NCBI GenBank assembly: GCA_025924775.1
Contig: JAICHS010000119.1
Coordinates: 1 to 6,974, forward strand
Direction of reading: 5' to 3'
Length of the DNA: 6,974 nt
DNA from: Rhodanobacteraceae bacterium
Lineage (GTDB): Bacteria > Pseudomonadota > Gammaproteobacteria > Xanthomonadales > Rhodanobacteraceae
The notes beneath the pieces are model-generated. The model had not been told where the DNA came from and made no database searches. It saw only the letters and a list, made by a program, of their open reading frames with translations. The position numbers and the translations under genes are program-made. Below, one piece after another: positions 1-4,221 of the stretch. Within the stretch, counting starts at the first letter, position 1. Each line of letters begins with the position of its first letter.

Positions 1-897
1 AGTACGAAACAGGATCAGTTCTCGCGCGATGTAGGTGGGTGAACGCCCGGCGAGGTACGGAATGTTGCCGGCGCCTTGCAACTTCGTGCCGTGGCAGGAT
101 GCGCACGCGGTGGCGGAGCCCGTGCCGTTTGCCGCGATCACGGCACCTGCCGCGATGCTGCCGGGTGGCACCCAGGCAATGAATCCGGAACGACCGTCGC
201 CGAGGGCGTAGAGCTTGGCGCTGACGGGCCCTTCGACGATGCGCTCGCCGAGTGGTTCGCGCGCACCGTTTTGGTTCGGCACCAGTGCGTAACCGTGCCA
301 GTGGGTTTGGGGTACGGTCGCGGTTTCGACGACCTGCGTGAGATGGGGAATCTTCAGGCTCGAAAAGTAGGTCGATGCCTGTTCGATCTCCACCGCGTCA
401 AGGCTGCGAGCTTCCATGGGCATGACGTCGTTGGCGCGCTGACCGTCACGGAACGCTGCCAGCTGCTCCACGATGTATGCCTTCGGCAAACCCGCCAACG
501 ACGCACTGGCCGGAGCGCCCGAGCCGTTGGCGACGTGGCATGCGGCGCAAGCCATGGTCGGTTTGTGGCCATGCAGGACAATTCGTGGCGGTGGGAGGTG
601 GTCCTGCGGAAACCAATCCGGCGCGTTGGAGTCGGTGTTCAACTCAGCCAGCGTGTAGCTGCGCGTGCTGCCCGGTACGTGCATTGGCTGGTTGGGGTTC
701 GCCTTCGGTGCGGGCGCTTGCTTCGGCGCGCTTGGATCCGGTGAATGCGGCTTGGGAAACGCCCACGCTTCCGCGGCGCGGATCGCGACGTCTGGTGCAG
801 TTTCGTCTCCGCTTGCGGCAGCTGTCCCCGCAGTAGTGGCGAAAAGGGACAACACGATCGCCGCCACGGCGATCGACAGTCTTGCTTGCGTACGCAT
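1..897 (-). CDS. Exported diheme c-type cytochrome (C-terminus cut by window edge)
   Basis: The minus strand is open from an ATG at 895-897 to the left edge: 299 codons with no stop. A GAGGGG Shine-Dalgarno (904-909) lies six bases upstream. The N-terminus is a Sec signal peptide: Arg2 and Arg6, a hydrophobic stretch at about residues 8-20, and an Ala-rich cleavage region near 26-29. A Pro/Ala/Lys-rich linker (about 47-75) and a DWFPQDH segment (95-100) follow. Two heme-attachment motifs are present, CAACH (117-121) and CASCH (265-269). Met159 or Met161 is the likely axial ligand of heme 1; the Met for heme 2 would lie past the edge. The domain order resembles cytochrome c4/c553-type diheme electron carriers, but about 90 residues precede the first heme domain, so it is longer than a plain c4 of about 200 residues. 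It should act in the periplasm as an electron carrier or dehydrogenase partner. The partner is unknown because the downstream gene is outside the window. Confidence 0.93.
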   Translation of the reverse strand, partial: MRTQARLSIAVAAIVLSLFATTAGTAAASGDETAPDVAIRAAEAWAFPKPHSPDPSAPKQAPAPKANPNQPMHVPGSTRSYTLAELNTDSNAPDWFPQDHLPPPRIVLHGHKPTMACAACHVANGSGAPASASLAGLPKAYIVEQLAAFRDGQRANDVMPMEARSLDAVEIEQASTYFSSLKIPHLTQVVETATVPQTHWHGYALVPNQNGAREPLGERIVEGPVSAKLYALGDGRSGFIAWVPPGSIAAGAVIAANGTGSATACASCHGTKLQGAGNIPYLAGRSPTYIARELILFRT

Positions 898-903
898 GAA
901 AAT

Positions 904-909
904 CCCCTC
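904..909 (-). promoter_or_regulatory. Ribosome binding site of the cytochrome gene
   Basis: The minus strand reads GAGGGG six bases before the ATG at 897. It fixes the start and places a clean signal peptide at the N-terminus. Confidence 0.7.
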
Positions 910-921
910 ACGAGAAACACG

Positions 922-955
922 CTGGCGGAACGCGCCAGGCATCCGGGTGGCCTGG
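922..955 (-). other. Two mutually exclusive hairpins upstream of the cytochrome gene
   Basis: CTGGCG (922-927) pairs with CGCCAG (933-938), and CCAGGC (935-940) pairs with GCCTGG (950-955). The two stems share bases 935-938, so only one can form at a time. They lie 12-46 bases upstream of the cytochrome Shine-Dalgarno. The pairings are read directly from the sequence. A regulatory role is inference, and short GC-rich inverted repeats can arise by chance. Confidence 0.35.
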
Positions 956-1014
956 TCCGATCATCCGTGGCGCCGTCTGAACTTCCGTTCGTCTTGAATG
1001 CAGGCGCGAAGCGC

Positions 1015-1052
1015 CGCTTGGCATTCCCTCCACGGGAGGAGGATGCCAAGCG
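1015..1052. repeat. Near-perfect 17-bp hairpin, REP-like palindrome
   Basis: CGCTTGGCAT (1015-1024) and ATGCCAAGCG (1043-1052) are perfect 10-base inverted repeats. Inside them CCTCC (1027-1031) pairs with GGAGG (1035-1039) around an ACG loop. The two arms join through 1025-1026 pairing with 1041-1042 (one G-T wobble) and a single bulged A at 1040. The result is 17 pairs in 38 bases. No T-tract follows on either strand, so it is not a classic intrinsic terminator. Size, intergenic position and the bulged stem resemble bacterial REP elements; that family assignment is inference. Confidence 0.6.
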
Positions 1053-1053
1053 A

Positions 1054-1117
1054 ATGCGCATGCGGCGCGACCATGGGGGTCGCACGGCGTGCGACGACAT
1101 CCCCGCCGCTGCGCGGC
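1054..1117. repeat. Run of short palindromes following the large hairpin
   Basis: Four elements follow within 64 bases. ATGCGCAT (1054-1061) is a perfect palindrome. GCGACC (1067-1072) pairs with GGTCGC (1078-1083). GTCGCAC (1079-1085) pairs with GTGCGAC (1089-1095) around GGC and competes with the previous stem. GCCGC (1105-1109) pairs with GCGGC (1113-1117). Such density suggests a structured element rather than plain spacer, but no function can be assigned from sequence alone. Confidence 0.45.
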
Positions 1118-1141
1118 AACCCCTCCGTCCCGAAGGGGTTG
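1117..1141 (-). terminator. Candidate 3'-end hairpin of the exported-protein gene
   Basis: CAACCCCT (1117-1124) pairs perfectly with AGGGGTTG (1134-1141), giving 8 bp with a 9-base loop. It starts 26 bases past the stop codon of the minus-strand gene at 1168. A T-tract is missing, so it may be a 3' stabiliser, a weak terminator, or part of the neighbouring repeat cluster. Confidence 0.3.
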
Positions 1142-1167
1142 ATCAATCCGGGTGGTTGGTTTTGCGC

Positions 1168-1938
1168 TTACTTGCCGGGGATGTAGCTCAGGCCCGGATC
1201 AAGTCTGTCAACGTGTTCTTCGGTGCTGGCGATCGCGCCGTTCAAGGCGCCGCGGAGGTCGTCGGCCTTCTGCTGGCCGTAGACGCTTGCCACCATTTTC
1301 CACAACGGTGGATTGGGCTCGGGCCCCAGGCTTGCCCAGTTCTTGTAGAAAATATCGAGCTCGTAATCGGGCGCGCCCGGGCCGCCCGAATCGATCCGAC
1401 CCGTGGTGGAATACTCCGGCCAATTGGCTTTGTTCTCGGCCGCGTAAATCTCTTTCACCGCATCCGTGAAGGCCTTCTGCGCCGCCATGCCGGGCTTGAG
1501 CGTGAAGTGGATGACATCAATGAGCGCGTAGCCGGTCATGTCCTTGGGCATGCGGCTGAAGCCGGGCCGGGTGACGATGAACACACTGGTCTCGCTTTTC
1601 AGATGCGGGTTTCCCTGCGCGCGCCAAGTCGCATCGCAGGACTTTGCCTCTGCATCGAGGGTATCCACGTCGGCCCAGGTCAGCGGTCCCACATCGGTTG
1701 AATACATGTAGTCGTTGCCGGTTTCGTGGGTCACGGTCGACTCTCTGAATTTGACGTGATGCTCGCGAAGGCACTGGTTGTACGCCTTGAGGCCCGCCTC
1801 GTAGGCTTGCTGCTGGGCGGGCGCCACGGTGTCGGTGAAATCGCGCATGACCATCGCCTGGTTTGCATCCGCCGCATACGCACTGGCACAAGCGGAAACC
1901 GCAAGCGCCGCAACCACACACGCAGTGAGCGTCTTCAT
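1168..1938 (-). CDS. Exported protein of unknown function with two similar halves
   Basis: This 256-aa protein starts at the ATG at 1936-1938, preceded by GGAGGG (1942-1947). The 15-codon upstream extension of the frame is rejected because this start has a Shine-Dalgarno and gives a clean signal peptide: Lys2, a hydrophobic core to about residue 16, and an AYA cleavage site near 20-22. VSAC (14-17) could alternatively be read as a lipobox, so lipoprotein anchoring is possible. I do not recognise the family. The mature part seems duplicated: AYEAGLK (45-51), ST (67-68), DY (76-77) and W88 in the first half correspond in order to AFTDAVK (156-162), ST (177-178), DY (191-192) and W201 in the second. 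The alternating strand and helix pattern would fit a ferredoxin-like alpha/beta fold; this is inference. C56 and C101 are the only mature cysteines and could form a disulfide. It is read in the same direction as the cytochrome, 270 bases upstream of it. Confidence 0.88.
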   Translation of the reverse strand: MKTLTACVVAALAVSACASAYAADANQAMVMRDFTDTVAPAQQQAYEAGLKAYNQCLREHHVKFRESTVTHETGNDYMYSTDVGPLTWADVDTLDAEAKSCDATWRAQGNPHLKSETSVFIVTRPGFSRMPKDMTGYALIDVIHFTLKPGMAAQKAFTDAVKEIYAAENKANWPEYSTTGRIDSGGPGAPDYELDIFYKNWASLGPEPNPPLWKMVASVYGQQKADDLRGALNGAIASTEEHVDRLDPGLSYIPGK

Positions 1939-1941
1939 AAA

Positions 1942-1947
1942 CCCTCC
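1942..1947 (-). promoter_or_regulatory. Ribosome binding site of the exported-protein gene
   Basis: The minus strand reads GGAGGG with only three bases (TTT) before the ATG at 1938, a rather short spacing. It still supports this start over the in-frame codons further upstream. Confidence 0.6.
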
Positions 1948-1996
1948 GGGAACGAGTGGATTTGCTACGGACTTCGTCCGCACCCTCCTCCCCAGG

Positions 1997-2018
1997 AGTG
2001 TGACGTGCGTCGCACACT
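1997..2018. promoter_or_regulatory. Inverted repeat, possible operator of the exported-protein gene
   Basis: AGTGTG (1997-2002) and CACACT (2013-2018) are perfect inverted repeats ten bases apart. A nested odd palindrome, GTGCG-T-CGCAC, lies at 2005-2015. The element is 58-80 bases upstream of the start codon, where a regulator site or promoter could lie. No known regulator box is recognised, so this is a weak candidate. Confidence 0.22.
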
Positions 2019-2244
2019 ACGCCACGCCAAAGTGGGGCACAAGTGCCGGTACAGGACTGTCAAAAGCCGCGCTGATGCGCTTCAGCAAGCCGCCCAGGGT
2101 GCCTTCACCGGACGCCGCGCCTGGGTCCCGCAAGCGCCGGTCGACGCACGGCGCCTGCTCTTTTCCATGCGGGCGGTCTGTTGCGCGCAGGGCGCGTTCC
2201 CACAGCAGGGCCGTTCCGATGCGTAGCCTGCAGCCCGCGTGTGC

Positions 2245-2940
2245 TCAATCCGGATGCGATGCGTTGCGGCCGCGACCCGCGCCAAACCTGCGGTCGAGTC
2301 CGCCGGCGATTTTCTTGAAGAAGCGCGAGGCGACGCCGCGCTGGGTCTTGCGCTGCTTGGCTTCCTCGCTGGTCAACCACGCCACCTGGATCACGCGACG
2401 TTCGCCCTCGTAGGGCAGGTGGCCGTGGAAGGAGTTGTCGGCGCGCTTGAAGATCACGAATTCGCCGTACAGCGGTTTCACTTCGGGTGCGATTGCGGCG
2501 TCGATGTCGTCGATCTTCGCCAGGAAACGCAGGCAGCCGTCACTGGTGTCGTGCCAGCTGGGATTGAGGTACAGCAGCGCGGTCGCGACCTTGGACTGGC
2601 TGTCGGTGTGGATGGTGCCGTGACGTTTGTTGAGGTTCCGGCACAGCGTGACCAGGGACGGGTACTGGCCGAGATTGTCGATGCCGAGCTTGGCGCCGAC
2701 GGCACTGGCAAACGACGGTGAGGTCAACGCGGCGACCAGCGCGTGGATGGACTCACCGCACTCCTTCTGGTCGTAGGGAAAGAAGCCCGCGGCGGAATAT
2801 TTCGGGAAGTCGCGGGTGAGGTCCGCGCGCGCTTCCTCCGGCAACTGGCCGTGGGCGATCAGGAACGGAAACGGGTCGTCCCGGACCAGTGTGTCGGGCC
2901 GGTCGAGGCGGGCAGGATCAAGCAGGGTGGGGGCAAGCAT
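2245..2940 (-). CDS. 2-oxoglutarate/Fe(II)-dependent dioxygenase family protein
   Basis: This 231-aa protein starts at the ATG at 2938-2940, with GAGGA (2947-2951) six bases upstream. The frame extends up to 67 codons further, but that part crosses the divergent promoter region and looks non-coding. The core carries the double-stranded beta-helix signature of 2OG-Fe(II) oxygenases. HTD (111-113) gives the first two iron ligands. SFHGH (170-174) gives the distal histidine, probably H172, and R181 or R182 lies 9-10 residues later to bind the 2-oxoglutarate carboxylate. ALLYLNP (121-127) and the FVIF and VIQVAW segments fit core strands. The family hydroxylates proteins or small molecules using O2 and 2-oxoglutarate; the substrate cannot be told. 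The last 40 or so residues are basic (KQRKTQR, RFFKK) and outside the fold. No signal peptide is seen, so it is probably cytosolic. It is divergent from carA, with no clear metabolic link. Confidence 0.85.
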   Translation of the reverse strand: MLAPTLLDPARLDRPDTLVRDDPFPFLIAHGQLPEEARADLTRDFPKYSAAGFFPYDQKECGESIHALVAALTSPSFASAVGAKLGIDNLGQYPSLVTLCRNLNKRHGTIHTDSQSKVATALLYLNPSWHDTSDGCLRFLAKIDDIDAAIAPEVKPLYGEFVIFKRADNSFHGHLPYEGERRVIQVAWLTSEEAKQRKTQRGVASRFFKKIAGGLDRRFGAGRGRNASHPD

Positions 2941-2946
2941 GGCGTA

Positions 2947-2951
2947 TCCTC
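2947..2951 (-). promoter_or_regulatory. Ribosome binding site of the dioxygenase gene
   Basis: The minus strand reads GAGGA six bases before the ATG at 2940. It decides the start against the longer in-frame extension that runs to 3141. Confidence 0.6.
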
Positions 2952-2962
2952 GCAAGACGCGG

Positions 2963-2968
2963 ATTGTA
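2963..2968 (-). promoter_or_regulatory. Candidate -10 hexamer for the dioxygenase gene
   Basis: The minus strand reads TACAAT, one mismatch from TATAAT. It would put transcription start about 15-20 bases before the start codon, leaving just room for the GAGGA site. The matching -35 region is poor (TGGTTT at 16-base spacing). Confidence 0.35.
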
Positions 2969-3009
2969 TCGCTGGCGACCGCGCAAACCATGAAGGCCGG
3001 TCCGGATTC

Positions 3010-3018
3010 TGCTAGGAT
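3010..3018 (+). promoter_or_regulatory. Candidate extended -10 promoter for carAB
   Basis: TGC-TAGGAT matches the extended -10 pattern TGn followed by a TAnnAT hexamer. Extended -10 promoters can work with a weak -35, and no good -35 is seen here. Transcription would begin near 3025, leaving a leader of about 70 bases before carA. No arginine-repressor-like box was recognised. Confidence 0.35.
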
Positions 3019-3045
3019 TGCGCCTTGCCCGAAAACCATTTCCCA

Positions 3046-3071
3046 CAGGCCCGCATTGCGAGGCCTGCGGG
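3046..3071 (+). promoter_or_regulatory. Competing hairpins in the carA leader
   Basis: In one fold, CAGGCC (3046-3051) pairs with GGCCTG (3062-3067), and CGC (3052-3054) with GCG (3058-3060). That makes 9 pairs with one bulged A at 3061 and an ATT loop. In the other fold, CCCGCA (3050-3055) pairs with TGCGGG (3066-3071). The two share bases and exclude each other. They end 13 bases before the carA Shine-Dalgarno, so switching could affect translation or elongation. No T-tract follows. The pairing is seen directly; regulation is inference. Confidence 0.35.
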
Positions 3072-3084
3072 TTGCCCTGTACCC

Positions 3085-3088
3085 GGAG
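3085..3088 (+). promoter_or_regulatory. Ribosome binding site of carA
   Basis: GGAG lies five bases before the ATG at 3094. It selects this start over an in-frame TTG at 3025, which has no Shine-Dalgarno and would add 23 residues not found in CarA proteins. Confidence 0.7.
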
Positions 3089-3093
3089 CCCTC

Positions 3094-4221
3094 ATGCCCA
3101 CGCCCGCCTTGCTCGCCCTTGCCGATGGCACCCTCTTCCACGGCGAGGCCGTTGGCGCCAGCGGCACGACGGTGGGCGAGGTGGTGTTCAACACGGCGAT
3201 GACGGGTTATCAGGAAATCCTGACCGACCCTTCCTATTCACGCCAGATCGTCACCCTGACGGTGCCGCACGTGGGCAACACCGGCTGCAACACGGTCGAT
3301 GTTGAATCCGGCAAGATCCACGTGGCTGGGCTGATCGTACGCAACGTTCCGCGCCTGACCTCGAATTGGCGCAGCACCGAATCGCTGCCGGCTTATCTGA
3401 CGCGCCAGGGCATCGTCGCGATCGGCGACATCGACACCCGCAAGCTGACGCGCATCCTGCGCGACCACGGTGCGCAGAACGGCTGCATCGTCGCGGGTGA
3501 TGCGATCGACGCCGATGCCGCCATCGCGCAGGCGCGTGGCGTACCCGACATGGTCGGGATGGACCTGGGCCGCAGCGTCAGCGTGGACGCGGCGCAACCG
3601 TGGCATGCGGGCACCTACGACCTGGATGCCCAAACGTTCCATCCGCTCACGAAAAAATTCAGCGTGGTCGCCTACGACTTTGGCGTGAAGCGGACCATCC
3701 CGCGGTTGCTGGTGGAGCAGGGCTGCGAGGTGACGCTGGTGCCGGCCAAGACGCCGGTCGCCGAAGTGCTCGCCCTGAAACCCGACGGGGTGTGCCTGTC
3801 CAACGGGCCGGGCGATCCCGCCGCCGCCGGCTACGCCATCGCTACCACGCGCGCACTGCTGGACGCCAAAATCCCGCTGTTCGGCATCTGCATGGGCCAC
3901 CAGTTGATGGGCCTCGCGTTGGGCGCCAAGACCGTCAAGATGCCGTTCGGCCACCATGGCGCCAACCACCCGGTCAAGGACCTGGACGACGGGCGGGTGT
4001 TCATCACCAGCCAGAACCACGGTTTTGCGGTCGACGCGAAGACGCTGCCCGCCAACGCCAAGCCAACCCACGTTTCGCTGTTCGATGGTTCGTTGCAGGG
4101 CTTCAAGCTGACTGACCGCCCCGCCTTCTGTTTCCAGGGCCATCCCGAAGCCAGCCCCGGGCCGCACGACATCCGTTACCTCTTCGAACGCTTCGCGACC
4201 CTCATGCAGGAGGCCCGCTGA
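3094..4221 (+). CDS. carA: Carbamoyl-phosphate synthetase small subunit (glutamine amidotransferase)
   Basis: This 375-aa protein is close to the usual CarA length of about 380. It hydrolyses glutamine and passes ammonia through a tunnel to CarB, which makes carbamoyl phosphate for arginine and pyrimidine synthesis in the cytosol. The N-terminal CarA-specific domain (about 1-150) has the family motifs GEVVFNTAMTGYQEILTDPS (28-47) and DIDTRKLTR (112-120). The C-terminal class I glutaminase domain (about 190-375) has SNGPGDP (236-242) and the nucleophile Cys266 in FGICMGHQ. HPEASPGPHD (350-359) supplies His350 and Glu352, completing the triad. FGHHGANHPVKD (285-296) is also a CarA signature. 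The stop codon overlaps the carB start by one base. The upstream neighbour is a divergent oxygenase, not dapB, which precedes carA in many gammaproteobacteria. Nothing indicates inactivation. Confidence 0.98.
   Translation: MPTPALLALADGTLFHGEAVGASGTTVGEVVFNTAMTGYQEILTDPSYSRQIVTLTVPHVGNTGCNTVDVESGKIHVAGLIVRNVPRLTSNWRSTESLPAYLTRQGIVAIGDIDTRKLTRILRDHGAQNGCIVAGDAIDADAAIAQARGVPDMVGMDLGRSVSVDAAQPWHAGTYDLDAQTFHPLTKKFSVVAYDFGVKRTIPRLLVEQGCEVTLVPAKTPVAEVLALKPDGVCLSNGPGDPAAAGYAIATTRALLDAKIPLFGICMGHQLMGLALGAKTVKMPFGHHGANHPVKDLDDGRVFITSQNHGFAVDAKTLPANAKPTHVSLFDGSLQGFKLTDRPAFCFQGHPEASPGPHDIRYLFERFATLMQEAR
4208..4213 (+). promoter_or_regulatory. Ribosome binding site of carB inside the carA end
   Basis: AGGAGG, a full Shine-Dalgarno core, lies seven bases before the carB ATG at 4221 and within the last codons of carA. 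With the TGATG stop/start overlap it suggests translational coupling, which would help keep the two subunits balanced. Confidence 0.75.

Larger units (their letters stand above)
1939..2244. other. 306-base non-coding gap between two minus-strand genes
   Basis: No open frame here looks like a gene: the frames that cross it are extensions or shadows of the flanking genes. It should hold the promoter of the exported-protein gene. A perfect TTGACA lies on the minus strand (2063-2058), but no good -10 hexamer sits 16-18 bases downstream of it. A small CGGAC/GTCCG hairpin lies at 1968-1980. An inverted repeat AGTGTG/CACACT lies at 1997-2018. No T-tract terminator is visible after the dioxygenase gene, which ends at 2245. 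Confidence 0.5.

Noticed and set aside
961..1146. 61-codon minus-strand small protein
   Set aside because: It runs straight through the hairpin cluster, so its sequence is dictated by the palindromes. It has no convincing ribosome binding site. It may be a spurious frame of a repeat.
745..1701. 318-codon open frame on the plus strand
   Set aside because: It crosses the cytochrome start, the hairpin spacer and most of the exported-protein gene on the opposite strand. It has no recognisable domain, while both minus-strand genes have signal peptides and Shine-Dalgarnos.
2058..2063. Perfect TTGACA -35 hexamer on the minus strand
   Set aside because: No acceptable -10 hexamer follows at 16-18 bases, so it is not listed as a promoter.
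3025..3093. 23-residue N-terminal extension of CarA from a TTG codon
   Set aside because: No Shine-Dalgarno, and the residues do not resemble CarA. The ATG at 3094 has GGAG and gives the family N-terminus.
2941..3141. 67-residue N-terminal extension of the dioxygenase
   Set aside because: It overlaps the carA start and the divergent promoter region. The ATG at 2940 has a good Shine-Dalgarno and begins the conserved domain.
3238..4167. 309-codon minus-strand frame opposite carA
   Set aside because: It is a shadow of carA; the composition is low-complexity and no family motif is seen.
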